A stretch of 19,424 nucleotides of DNA from Deltaproteobacteria bacterium (GCA_019309815.1 JAFDFO010000012.1:1-19424), one strand, 5' to 3'. Shown: positions 7,205 through 14,794, counted from the stretch's first letter. Numbers and translations: made by a program. The notes: generated by a model not told the origin, from the letters alone.

Positions 7205-7924
7205 GTGAAAAGACAGGTTGACCTTTTGGTACAACTTCAGGAGAAAGATCAGAAGATAGACCAGTTGAGATGGCAAATACGTCAAGGTCCTGAACGGCTC
7301 AAAGGGCTTGAGACTCAGTTGCAGACGCTTGATCAAGTTATTGAAGCTGATAAGAAGCGGGTCGAAGAGCTTCAGCAGGGCCAACGCGAGTATGAAAGTG
7401 ACATAGAGGACGGCGTAGCGCACATCAGGAAAAGCCGAGGACGCCTTATGGGCATCAAGAATAACAGAGAGTACAAAGCCTTTCTGAGAGAGATTGAGGA
7501 TACCGAAAAAGAAAACGCAAAGAGAGAAGACAAAGTCTTGGAGTGTCTGGAAGAGATTGAAGGGCTTAATCAGGGATTTGAATTGAAGGAAGACGAGGTG
7601 TCGACAAGGCGGGATGGGCTTGAAAGCGAAAGAAAGGCGGTTGACGAAGAAGTTGCCCGCATTGAGGAAGAGCTCGCCGATGTGGAGCATGGCAGGGAGG
7701 AGCTGATGCAGACCATAGACTCTAACCTCCTTGGAAAGTACAAACAGATTAAAACAACGAGCGGCAGCATAGTACTCTCGCTGGTTAATCATGCCACTTG
7801 TGGCGCATGCCACCTGGGTATTCCTCCTCAGATGTACAATGAGCTTCAGAGACAAGACACCCTACAGCTTTGTCCTCATTGCCAACGCATTATCTACTGG
7901 AAAGAGGCTGAACCTACACCCTGA
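7205..7924 (+). CDS. Coiled-coil protein with C4-type zinc ribbon (DUF164 / CT398-like)
   Basis: The 239-residue product is a long, highly charged coiled coil (about residues 5-185, full of Glu/Lys/Arg/Gln heptads, with ESDIEDGVAHIRKSRGRLMG and KNNREYKAFLREIEDTEKE). It ends in a zinc ribbon with Cys199, Cys202, Cys223 and Cys226 (CGACHLGIPPQ ... LCPHCQRIIYW). This matches the C4-type zinc ribbon family that includes chlamydial CT398; a structural role and nucleic-acid or sigma-factor contacts have been proposed for relatives, but the function is not settled. I chose the GTG at 7205 because GGGGAG lies six bases upstream and the family begins at this coiled coil; an upstream in-frame GTG at 7133 overlaps the terminator foot. 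It precedes rnpB, a neighbourhood typical of this group. Confidence 0.88.
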   Translation: MKRQVDLLVQLQEKDQKIDQLRWQIRQGPERLKGLETQLQTLDQVIEADKKRVEELQQGQREYESDIEDGVAHIRKSRGRLMGIKNNREYKAFLREIEDTEKENAKREDKVLECLEEIEGLNQGFELKEDEVSTRRDGLESERKAVDEEVARIEEELADVEHGREELMQTIDSNLLGKYKQIKTTSGSIVLSLVNHATCGACHLGIPPQMYNELQRQDTLQLCPHCQRIIYWKEAEPTP

Positions 7925-7981
7925 CCGGCGGGTTCCCCAAGCAATGCCCACCTTTCGAGACTGGGGATTTTGGAAAAAATG

Positions 7982-8010
7982 TTGCGTGTTTCTTGTGGGA
8001 AGCGTAATAT
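7982..8010 (+). promoter_or_regulatory. Candidate promoter for rnpB
   Basis: TTGCGT (7982-7987) and TAATAT (8005-8010) are 17 nt apart, each a partial match to consensus. A start near 8017 would give a precursor about 45 nt longer than mature rnpB. A perfect TTGACA at 8026-8031 has no convincing -10 box at the proper distance. Weak evidence. Confidence 0.3.
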
Positions 8011-8061
8011 AGCCATACCCAGTTCTTGACATGAATACAGTCCAACAGCTTTTCCGCCTGT

Positions 8062-8453
8062 GTCAGAGCAGGCCAAACGATCGCTCGCGTCTTCAGCTGT
8101 TTGCTGGCGATGCGGGAGGAAAGTCCGAGCTCCGGAGGGCAGGGTGCTCCGTAACGCGGAGTCGTGGCAACGCGAAGGAAAGTGCCACAGAAAAGATACC
8201 GCCTTGTGAAAAACTGACAGGGTAAGGGTGAAAAGGTGCGGTAAGAGCGCACCAGTTCCTCGGGTGACTGGGGAAGCTTGGTAAACCCCACCTGGAGCAA
8301 GACCAAATAGGGAAGCGCTTGAGGGTGGCCCGCCCGAGCTTCCGGGTTGGTCGCAAGAGGTATTGGGCAACTGATACCCAGAGATGAATGATCGTTGTTC
8401 CGTAAAGGGTGACCGATACGGAAAACAGAACTCGGCTTATGGCCTGCTCTGAC
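8062..8453 (+). ncRNA. rnpB: RNase P RNA, bacterial type A
   Basis: This is the catalytic RNA that trims tRNA 5' leaders. The ends pair as a 14-bp terminal helix: GTCAGAGCAGGCCA (8062-8075) with TGGCCTGCTCTGAC (8440-8453). Conserved elements appear in the right order: GAGGAAAGTCCGAGCTCC, CAGAAAAGATACCGCC, GGTAAGGGTGAAAAGGTG, GAGCGCACCAG, CACCTGGAGCAAGACCAAAT, then AGATGAATGATCGTT and ACAGAACTCGGCTTA near the 3' end. The length of about 390 nt fits type A. The exact 5' and 3' processing sites cannot be seen; the ends given follow the terminal helix. No T-run follows, and the next gene starts 32 nt later, so read-through into it is possible. Confidence 0.96.
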
Positions 8454-8485
8454 TCTCACAAATGATGAGGGGGACCTCGTAGGTT

Positions 8486-9802
8486 ATGACGAAAGGAATG
8501 GCAGTTCACGCTAACGTTGCCTTCGGTGAGAAGGTTAGTATATTCTCCAAAGATTTCCTCAAGTGTTGCTTCTATATCTCCAAGACTGAGCCCACCCGTG
8601 AGACATTTACCAAGAAGTTGTACGCTAAAATGGTTTCAACCTCCAAGCTGCTGGAAGATTTTCTGGACATTCATGGTGCGAAGAACAATGCTCACTGGTA
8701 TTACTATCGTGAACTCGTTTCGAGTGTGAGAAATCTTTCTGAAGCGAGCTATTCACAAAAACACATTGCAAAGCGACTCCCCATGTACGGGTTGGAAGAG
8801 ACCGAGGGATTTAAGGAGAACGGATACGCCACACACAAGTTCCTGATAAGCTGTTTGAGAAAAATATCGCGCAATGCATTGACCGAAGCGGAGCGGCTTC
8901 AAATCGAGTCACCCGAAAGCCGTTTTGAGTGGGACGCTTTTCCGGGCATATCGACGGAGAGTCCCCTTGAGTTTGACATCGATGATCAAGATCTGGAGGA
9001 AGAGAAGAAGAACCTCGTCAAGATAACCACGGAGTTTCTAAGGGTGTCTCAGGAATTTGAAGCATTGGGTTTTTATGAGGCATACAGCTTGGATCAGATC
9101 AGAAGAATCATCCCTTCCGGCTTCAATGAACAAGAGGCACGGCGATTTGAAATGGTTATTCATAGCCTTCAGTCGTCTTTTGACACCTATGTGAACAGAA
9201 GTGGAGTGAGGTTTGATGATGTCAGACGCAAGCAGCTAAGGGGGCATATTTCGGTCGTTCTTCACCTTTTAGAATTGACACGTCGTCTGTTGCACTACTA
9301 CGAACGGCATCTCCATGAGGTCGGATACAGGAATATCTACAAGAGGGTACGTGATAAATTAGCCATGGACGTTACCCCCGAACACATTCTTGATAGAATC
9401 GTGAATTACGGCCTTTACTATATCTCGCATTTTCTGGTGCAAGGTCAGGATGTTGCCCATGAAGTTCTGAACGAAAACATAGAACGTAGCCAGGTTTCAG
9501 TGGGGATACCCCAAGAACTCGGTTTTCACAGTCGGCCGTGCATGTTGGTTGCAAAGATCGTCCAGCATTACGGCGGTCAAGTGGAACTTCTGGTGGACTC
9601 CGATCAGTTTGATGCCAGCAGTGTTTTAGACATTCAGTGGGCCGGGGGGAAAATTCAGAAAGAGGGGATCAAGGAGGTCGTTTTCCAAGGTGATCTTCGC
9701 GCTTTGAGGGACATCAGAATCCTTGCAGGTGTGAACTACGGTGAAGACACCATGGGCAAAGGTATTCCGTTGCCGAAGGAACTCTCCTACCTGAACCAAT
9801 AG
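8486..9802 (+). CDS. Large protein with C-terminal HPr-like domain; N-terminal domain unknown
   Basis: The 438-residue protein has two parts. Residues about 335-420 look like the PTS phosphocarrier HPr: VGIPQELGFHSRPCMLVAKI places His348 where HPr carries its phosphorylated His15, and ASSVLDIQWAGGKIQKEG places Ser379 exactly 31 residues later, like HPr Ser46. RALRDIRILA corresponds to the last helix. Residues 1-330 are mostly helical and charged, rich in Tyr, Arg and Glu, without signal peptide or membrane segment; I do not recognise them. No EI, HPr kinase or sugar permease gene is nearby. A GAGGGGGA lies 11 nt before the ATG. The start 32 nt after rnpB without a terminator suggests a shared transcript. 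The likely role is regulatory and PTS-linked rather than sugar transport; this is inference. Confidence 0.8.
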   Translation: MTKGMAVHANVAFGEKVSIFSKDFLKCCFYISKTEPTRETFTKKLYAKMVSTSKLLEDFLDIHGAKNNAHWYYYRELVSSVRNLSEASYSQKHIAKRLPMYGLEETEGFKENGYATHKFLISCLRKISRNALTEAERLQIESPESRFEWDAFPGISTESPLEFDIDDQDLEEEKKNLVKITTEFLRVSQEFEALGFYEAYSLDQIRRIIPSGFNEQEARRFEMVIHSLQSSFDTYVNRSGVRFDDVRRKQLRGHISVVLHLLELTRRLLHYYERHLHEVGYRNIYKRVRDKLAMDVTPEHILDRIVNYGLYYISHFLVQGQDVAHEVLNENIERSQVSVGIPQELGFHSRPCMLVAKIVQHYGGQVELLVDSDQFDASSVLDIQWAGGKIQKEGIKEVVFQGDLRALRDIRILAGVNYGEDTMGKGIPLPKELSYLNQ

Positions 9803-9845
9803 AGTCCGTATACTATTGGAGAATAGGGTCCAAGGATTCAAGGGG

Positions 9846-10034
9846 TCAAGGATTCAAGGGTTTGGCTTCTAAAGACTTTGTCAGCGCGGTTAACAGTCGT
9901 TCGATTTTTGCGATGTCTTTTTCTGGTGTGCCCAATTCACTTTGTTCAATGAGGCCCAAATCTTCTACCAACAAAATCCGGGCACCTTACTTTGCATATT
10001 TCTTTGCTTTCCACTTGAACTGCAATAGCGAGCG
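9846..10034 (-). pseudogene. Decayed four-helix-bundle (23S intervening-sequence-type) gene tail
   Basis: On the minus strand the frame encodes RSLLQFKWKAKKYAK, then a TAA at 9989-9987, then ILLVEDLGLIEQSELGTPEK and AKIERLLTALTKSLEAKP to a TGA at 9848-9846. A region of the form LxxxxDLGLI followed by a helix ending in ERxLxxLxKSLE resembles the last two helices of the S23/four-helix-bundle proteins found in 23S rRNA intervening sequences and at many free sites. The in-frame stop and the missing N-terminal helices indicate decay. The assignment is by eye and tentative. Confidence 0.35.
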
Positions 10035-10043
10035 CATTCCCTG

Positions 10044-10159
10044 TCCCGCCGTGGCGGGATAAAGGTTAGCGAGCGACTCTAATAATGGCAGCCTTCCTGT
10101 TCCTTACGGTCGCTGCGAAGCACTGCCGTAAGGCAGAACATTCCTTCCAGCTTGCTGGA
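10044..10159. repeat. Three successive perfect hairpins inside the island
   Basis: TCCCGCC-GT-GGCGGGA (10044-10059) is bracketed by direct repeats AGCGAGCG (10027-10034 and 10068-10075). CCTTACGG (10102-10109) pairs with CCGTAAGG (10126-10133), and TCCAGC-TT-GCTGGA lies at 10146-10159. They look like small palindromic repeats of the REP kind and are not followed by T-runs. Confidence 0.5.
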
Positions 10160-10243
10160 GAGGTCTTCAATATTTTGTTGCTTTTCGCTGGAATCCTTGG
10201 ACTCTCGACCCCTTGGATCCTTTAATGGGGAGATGATTCAACC

Positions 10244-10948
10244 ATGACTGTGCCAAACAAGAAAGTTGGGGCCATCGTTGTTGGAGCAGGAGAGGGCATC
10301 CGGATGGGGACCAGCACAAGGAAGCAATACATGATGCTGGGAGAGCGTCCTGTTTTGGCCCATGCGGTTCTTGCCTTTGAGAAGTGTGATGCCATTGAAG
10401 AGATATTTGTGGTTGTCCCGGCGGGAGACGATTTGTTCTGCAGGAAGGAGATCATCGATCCGCTCAAACTCCGCAAGCCGATCACGCTGGTACCAGGAGG
10501 GGGTACGAGACAGGAGTCAGTGTTCAATGGCTTGCGAGCCATTGACGGTCAATGTGAACTCGTCGCTATTCACGACGGTGTGCGGCCGCTGGTGCGGATC
10601 GGGGACATCGCTGAGTGCGTCAGAATAGCAGACCAATACGGGGGCTGCATCCTGGCCCTGCCGGCGAGTGATACCATAAAGACGGTTGACGTCGAGGACC
10701 GTGTGGTGGTGACCATGAAGCGCCACATGATCAGGATGGCCCAAACACCACAGGCCTTCCGCTACGACCTCATCCTTGAAGCCCATATCACTGCACAAGA
10801 AGAGGACTATGCGGGGACGGATGATGCTGAACTGGTAGAGCGTTGCGGTGAGGTGGTAAAAGTGATGCCGGGTGATCCTTACAACATCAAGATTACTACA
10901 CCGGAGGATCTGAAGCTGGCTGAAGTCTTACTGATAGGAAGGGTGTAG
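10244..10948 (+). CDS. ispD: 2-C-methyl-D-erythritol 4-phosphate cytidylyltransferase
   Basis: IspD transfers CMP from CTP to MEP, giving CDP-ME, the third step of the non-mevalonate isoprenoid route. The 234-residue protein has the nucleotide-binding start GAIVVGAGEGIRMG followed by KQYMMLGERPVLAHAVLAFE, then VPGGGTRQESVFNGL, the central AIHDGVRPLV, TIKTVD, and RMAQTPQAFRYD. The C-terminal YAGTDDAELVERCGEVVKV and NIKITTPEDLKLAE are also typical. The P-loop-like motif reads VVGAGEG where most homologues have PAAGxG, a mild deviation. GGGGAGA lies 11 nt upstream of the ATG. IspF is neither fused nor next to it; the gene instead converges on pyrD with 4 nt between stops, so transcripts must overlap. 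Confidence 0.96.
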   Translation: MTVPNKKVGAIVVGAGEGIRMGTSTRKQYMMLGERPVLAHAVLAFEKCDAIEEIFVVVPAGDDLFCRKEIIDPLKLRKPITLVPGGGTRQESVFNGLRAIDGQCELVAIHDGVRPLVRIGDIAECVRIADQYGGCILALPASDTIKTVDVEDRVVVTMKRHMIRMAQTPQAFRYDLILEAHITAQEEDYAGTDDAELVERCGEVVKVMPGDPYNIKITTPEDLKLAEVLLIGRV

Positions 10949-10952
10949 ATTT

Positions 10953-11909
10953 TTAAGTCTGTAACGTTCCCACGATCTGGCCGATCTGGTCGATATCATT
11001 CTCCTCGAGATAACTACTCAGGCCGTTGATAATTTCCATGGTTGCTCGCGGATTGACAAAATTCGCGGTACCTACCTGCACGGCGCTGGCGCCTACAATC
11101 ATAAACTCCAGCGCGTCATTGGCGTTCGCAATACCCCCTATGCCAATCACCGGCACACGGACTGTTTGTGCTACCTCCCACACCATTCTTAGCGCAATCG
11201 GCTTTATCGCGGGTCCGGAAAGCCCTCCTGTGATGTTGCCAAGTTTTGGCTTTCGCTTATAGATATCCACCGCCATTCCGGTGATAGTATTGATTAGAGA
11301 AACCGCATTACCTCCAGCTTCTTCCACACTCCGCGCAATTGTCTTAATGTCAGTGACATTTGGCGAGAGCTTGACGATCAATGGGAGACTTGTTTTTTCC
11401 CTCACTGCCCTCACTACGGCAAAGGCGGCCTTTGGGTCAGTCCCGAAGGCAATCCCGCCGGCCTTGACATTAGGACAAGAGATGTTGACCTCAATGGCGG
11501 CTATTCCTTCTATGTCTTGAATGCGTTCAGCCAACCCCCCGTAGGCCGCGGTCTCGTGACCGTATATGTTCAGGATGACGGGGGTGTTCAGAGTCTGTAG
11601 AAACGGGAGCTTGTCCTGGACAAAGGCTTCCAGGCCGATGTTCTCAAGGCCGATGGCATTTAACATCCCTCCCGATGTCTCCACTGTCCTGGGGGGAGGA
11701 TTGCCCGCTGAAGGCCCGAGTGAAAGGCCCTTGACGATGATACTGCCCAGCCTGTTCAGATCCACTAGTGACGCAAATTCCTCCCCGTATCCAAATGTGC
11801 CTGAGGCAGTCATTACGGGGTTTTTCATGTGGATCCCGCCGATGTCTACAGAAAGACCGGTCGAATTCGGAATGCGGAGTTCGGAATGCGGAGTTGATTC
11901 GGACATCAT
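10953..11909 (-). CDS. pyrD: Dihydroorotate dehydrogenase, class 1B catalytic subunit
   Basis: PyrD oxidises dihydroorotate to orotate in pyrimidine synthesis. The 318-residue protein has the class 1 signatures KNPVMTASGTFGYG, IVKGLSLGPSAGNPPPR, the active-site cysteine Cys145 in VNISCPNVK (cysteine marks class 1; class 2 uses serine), LIVKLSPNVTDI, GGLSGPAIKP and VIGIGGIANANDALEF. Class 1B enzymes normally work with the PyrK flavin/iron-sulfur subunit, which is not in this window. Residues 6-16 (TPHSELRIPNS) are encoded by a 14-bp tandem repeat and form an extension absent from typical family members, which start close to LSVDIGG. No other start codon lies between the repeat and the domain, so the ATG pair at 11909/11906 is the best start. 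It lies 24 nt after dxs and is probably co-transcribed. Confidence 0.94.
   Translation of the reverse strand: MMSESTPHSELRIPNSTGLSVDIGGIHMKNPVMTASGTFGYGEEFASLVDLNRLGSIIVKGLSLGPSAGNPPPRTVETSGGMLNAIGLENIGLEAFVQDKLPFLQTLNTPVILNIYGHETAAYGGLAERIQDIEGIAAIEVNISCPNVKAGGIAFGTDPKAAFAVVRAVREKTSLPLIVKLSPNVTDIKTIARSVEEAGGNAVSLINTITGMAVDIYKRKPKLGNITGGLSGPAIKPIALRMVWEVAQTVRVPVIGIGGIANANDALEFMIVGASAVQVGTANFVNPRATMEIINGLSSYLEENDIDQIGQIVGTLQT
11866..11893. repeat. 14-bp tandem repeat inside the 5' end of pyrD
   Basis: TTCGGAATGCGGAG occurs twice head to tail at 11866-11879 and 11880-11893. On the minus strand it is read as part of PyrD residues 6-16. Repeats of the form ATTCCGAACTCCGCATTCCG are common in intergenic DNA of related genomes, from memory, which suggests a repeat that was taken into the coding frame. 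Confidence 0.75.
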
Positions 11910-11933
11910 TTACTCTCGAGATTGACTACTCGA

Positions 11934-13805
11934 CTATTCAACCATATCCCTGACTGCTTTGACAATAGCGGGTGCATCAATGCCATAATTGGAGCGTAGT
12001 ATCTTCTGGGAACCGTGCTCCACAAATTTATCCCGGATGCCGAGTCGTACGACTCGGCACGATGTAACACCGGCGTCAGCAAGGCACTCAAGAACGGCAC
12101 TGCCAAAGCCACCCTGCATGACGTTCTCCTCAACGGTGATGATGCGGGGTATCTCCTTGGCAAGCCGGATGATCAACTCTGTATCGAGGGGTTTTACAAA
12201 ACGGCTGTTGACTACCGTCGCGGAAATGTTGTCAGCCTCGAGTTGCTTGTTGGCTTCGACCACTTCCCTGACCGTGGCGCCGACAGCCAGGATCGCCACA
12301 TCAGTTCCCGTGGTTAGAACCTCTCCTTTACCCATAGGAAGGGTGTGGGTCTCATCATCCAAGGGTATCCCGAGGCCGTAACCTCGTGGATACCTGACAG
12401 CAATCGGCCCGGAATGTTCGAGAGCGGTCCGCAACATGTGTCGCAGTTCGTTTTCGTCTTTAGGTGCCATGACAACCATGTTGGGCAAGCTGCGCAAATA
12501 GCTCAGATCAAAGAGGCCATGATGGGTAGGGCCGTCTTCTCCAACAATCCCTCCCCGATCCAAGGCAAAAACAACCGGATGGGCCTCAAGACATACGTCA
12601 TGAAGGATCTGGTCATACGCTCGCTGCAGGAAGGTGGAATAAATAGCCACCACAGGGCGCAATCCCTCAGTGGCCAAACCGGCTGCAAAGGTCACTGCAT
12701 GTTGTTCGGCAATACCGACATCCACAAAGCGGTCAGGAAAGGCCTCTGAAAAGGCTTTGAGCCCGGTTCCTTCCGGCATGGCTGCGGTTACGGCGACAAT
12801 CTTTTCGTTTTCGCGGGCCAGTTCCAGGAGGGTATCCCCGAATACTTCAGTATAGGTGGGCGGTTTTTCTTTTGGAGAGATACCATTACCTGTTTTGATT
12901 TCAAAAGATCCGACCCCATGGAAGTAGGTGGGGTTGCGTTCTGCCGGGGCGTAGCCTTTGCCTTTCGTGGTTGTTACATGAAACAAAATAGGTTTTTGCA
13001 TGTCTTTGACATTATGGAGCGTTTCGATCATATGGTCGAGCCGGTGGCCTTTTATGGGTCCAAAGTAATTGAACCCGAATGCTTCAAAGAGCATTCCGGG
13101 CGTAACGAATGCCTTGAATGACTCCTCAGTCCGCTTGGCTAGATTGTACACGTCATCTCCAAACTTGGGCACGGATTTGAGCAAGTCTTTGACTTCCTCC
13201 CTGAGGCTCACAAAATGTTTTGCCGAAAGCTTCCTGCTCAAAAACGAGGAAAGCACTCCCACATTTCGTGCGATAGACATCTCGTTGTCGTTCAAAACGA
13301 CGATGAGACCTTTTTGAAGATCACCTGTCTGGTTCAACCCTTCATAGGCAAGGCCACCCGTCATGGAACCATCGCCAATCACGGCAATTATCTTTCCCTT
13401 ATCCTTTTTCAGGCATCTTCCGTAAGCAATACCGAGTCCTGCGGAAATAGAGGTGCTGGCATGCCCTGTCGAAAAGGCATCATAAGGACTTTCGCTCATG
13501 CGAGTGAAGCCACTCAAGCCTCCGTGTTGGCGGAGGGAATGAAAACGATCCCTTCGCCCGGTGAGCAGTTTGTAAGCGTAGGACTGATGGCCGACATCCC
13601 ATATAATCTTATCCCTGGGCGGATCGAAGACGTAGAGCAGTGCGATAGTCAACTCGATCACTCCCAGGCTTGGGGCCAGGTGTCCGCCTGTCCGGGACAC
13701 GGTCTCGATGATCACCCGGCGCAGTTCCCTGGCCAGTTCAGGAAGCTCTGAGCGCTCTAAGCGTTTGAGGTCTTCGGGAGAATTGATTTTGTCCAAGTAT
13801 TTCAC
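11934..13805 (-). CDS. dxs: 1-deoxy-D-xylulose-5-phosphate synthase
   Basis: Dxs condenses pyruvate with glyceraldehyde 3-phosphate, with loss of CO2, to start the MEP isoprenoid route; it uses thiamine diphosphate and magnesium. The 623-residue protein shows His42 in GGHLAPSLGV, WDVGHQSYAYKLLTGR, and the cofactor motif GDGSMTGG (144-151) running to NDNEMSIARNVG. The second half has the transketolase domain (DVGIAEQHAVTFAAGLA, DRGGIVGEDGPTHHG, IAVRYPRGYG) and the C-terminal domain ending in VRDMVE. The start is a GTG with AAAGGA about 12 nt upstream, and KYLDKINSPEDLKRL is a normal N terminus for the family. A 22-bp perfect palindrome lies near the 3' end. ispA is 95 nt upstream, pyrD 24 nt downstream. 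Confidence 0.97.
   Translation of the reverse strand: MKYLDKINSPEDLKRLERSELPELARELRRVIIETVSRTGGHLAPSLGVIELTIALLYVFDPPRDKIIWDVGHQSYAYKLLTGRRDRFHSLRQHGGLSGFTRMSESPYDAFSTGHASTSISAGLGIAYGRCLKKDKGKIIAVIGDGSMTGGLAYEGLNQTGDLQKGLIVVLNDNEMSIARNVGVLSSFLSRKLSAKHFVSLREEVKDLLKSVPKFGDDVYNLAKRTEESFKAFVTPGMLFEAFGFNYFGPIKGHRLDHMIETLHNVKDMQKPILFHVTTTKGKGYAPAERNPTYFHGVGSFEIKTGNGISPKEKPPTYTEVFGDTLLELARENEKIVAVTAAMPEGTGLKAFSEAFPDRFVDVGIAEQHAVTFAAGLATEGLRPVVAIYSTFLQRAYDQILHDVCLEAHPVVFALDRGGIVGEDGPTHHGLFDLSYLRSLPNMVVMAPKDENELRHMLRTALEHSGPIAVRYPRGYGLGIPLDDETHTLPMGKGEVLTTGTDVAILAVGATVREVVEANKQLEADNISATVVNSRFVKPLDTELIIRLAKEIPRIITVEENVMQGGFGSAVLECLADAGVTSCRVVRLGIRDKFVEHGSQKILRSNYGIDAPAIVKAVRDMVE
12038..12059. repeat. 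22-bp perfect palindrome within dxs
   Basis: TGCCGAGTCGT (12038-12048) is followed with no spacer by its exact reverse complement ACGACTCGGCA (12049-12059). It encodes part of SCRVVRLGIRD near the Dxs C terminus, an alignable part of the protein. Confidence 0.85.
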
Positions 13806-13851
13806 CGTGGTGCCTGGTCCTTTAGATCCCTAACCGAGAGAAAAAGCAAAA

Positions 13852-13890
13852 AACCTATCACGAAAACACGAAAGAAGAGAAAACGCGAAA
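13852..13890. repeat. Degenerate CACGAAA-type repeats between ispA and dxs
   Basis: The 95-nt gap between ispA and dxs contains a run of related short units (CACGAAAA, CACGAAAG, CGCGAAAG) separated by A-rich DNA. A similar AAACACGAAAAG stands at about 16498-16509, next to the ispA relic. No terminator or promoter is evident. Confidence 0.4.
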
Positions 13891-13900
13891 GAAAACCTCG

Positions 13901-14794
13901 TCATTTCTTTCTTTCAATTATGTAGCGTGCCAGAGCGGCGAGCGGCTGCCCTCTCATATCAAAGACTTCCAGTTCTTCCAAGGCTGAATCTACCAGTTCT
14001 CGGGCGCGGGCCTTGGCCTGTTCTAATCCAATCAAAGATGGACCGGTTATCTTCTGGTGGGCCTGATCGCTTCCCACTGGCTTACCGATTATCTCGGGTT
14101 TGCCCTCAACATTAAGTATATCGTCTGCCAGCTGAAAGGCAAGGCCGATGTGCCGACCATAGGCAGTGAGGGCAGCGACTTCCTGAGGGTTACCTCCTCC
14201 AAGGAGTGCTCCAGTCTTCACAGAGATTTCAATGAGTGCCCCGGTCTTAAGCTGTTGAAGCGTTTCTAGCTCTTCCAGGGTAATGGCTTTTCCCTCAACC
14301 GAGAGATCCATCATCTGCCCCTGCACCATTCCAGTGCATCCGGCAGCCCGGGCAATGAGATACGAAACCTCCAACCATTTTAAGGGATCACTGCGTCGGG
14401 CTCGTCCTGCTGACGCCAGGACCTCAAAAGCAGCTGTCAACAACCCATCGCCGGCCAAAATAGCGGTTGCCTCATCAAAGGCCTTGTGACACGTCGGCTT
14501 TCCGCGGCGAAGGTCATCATCGTCCATGGCCGGCAGGTCGTCATGTATGAGCGAATAGGTATGAATAAGCTCAAGGGCGCATGCAGCAGGCATCACATCA
14601 GCGTCAGAGCCCCCAACCGCTTCTGAAGCAGCAAGACACAAGACGGGGCGCAACCGTTTGCCCCCGGCTTCCAGAGAATAGCGCATGGCTTGGATCAGCG
14701 GGGTAGGGAAGGGCTCTGTGCCGTCCCAGAACCTCTCAAGGGCGGCATTGATTTCCTGTTGTTTTGCTTTCAGGTAAGCCGTAAGATCAGACAT
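13901..14794 (-). CDS. ispA: Polyprenyl synthetase (farnesyl/geranylgeranyl diphosphate synthase type)
   Basis: This enzyme elongates allylic diphosphates with isopentenyl diphosphate, making C15 or C20 precursors for quinones and undecaprenyl lipids. With the ATG at 14794 it has 297 residues, as usual. It shows GGKRLRP (44-50), the first aspartate-rich motif HDDLPAMDDDDLRRGKP (Asp85 onward) with the two-residue insert of bacterial short-chain synthases, MVQGQMMDL, KTGALI, and the second motif QLADDILNVEG. The last position of that second motif is Asn228 instead of the usual Asp (DDxxN). An in-frame TTG at 14812 would add six residues; neither start has a strong ribosome site, so the ATG is preferred. 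It lies 35 nt after xseB. A decayed second copy of its 3' end is found at 16525-16687. Confidence 0.94.
   Translation of the reverse strand: MSDLTAYLKAKQQEINAALERFWDGTEPFPTPLIQAMRYSLEAGGKRLRPVLCLAASEAVGGSDADVMPAACALELIHTYSLIHDDLPAMDDDDLRRGKPTCHKAFDEATAILAGDGLLTAAFEVLASAGRARRSDPLKWLEVSYLIARAAGCTGMVQGQMMDLSVEGKAITLEELETLQQLKTGALIEISVKTGALLGGGNPQEVAALTAYGRHIGLAFQLADDILNVEGKPEIIGKPVGSDQAHQKITGPSLIGLEQAKARARELVDSALEELEVFDMRGQPLAALARYIIERKK

Larger units (their letters stand above)
9826..10222. mobile_element. Repeat-bounded intergenic island, probably a decayed element
   Basis: The 441-nt gap between the HPr-domain gene and ispD is bounded by inverted sequences. AAGGATTCAAGGGGTC at 9832-9847 matches the reverse complement of 10207-10222 at 15 of 16 positions, and 9826-9839 matches the reverse complement of 10191-10204 at 13 of 14. 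The left end is also tandemly duplicated (AAGGATTCAAGGG again at 9848-9860). Inside are three perfect small hairpins and the tail of a decayed minus-strand gene. The arrangement suggests insertion of a repeat-flanked cassette followed by decay; no transposase is present. Confidence 0.45.

Noticed and set aside
8026..8055. TTGACA at 8026-8031 as the rnpB promoter
   Set aside because: No acceptable -10 box occurs 16-18 nt downstream, and the start site would fall inside or very close to the mature RNA.
7914..8459. Open frames on the minus strand across 7894-8459
   Set aside because: They overlap rnpB, whose RNA motifs account for the sequence; the peptides resemble no family.
13852..13890. CACGAAA-type units as a CRISPR array
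   Set aside because: Units are 7-8 nt, degenerate and without spacers; no cas genes are present.
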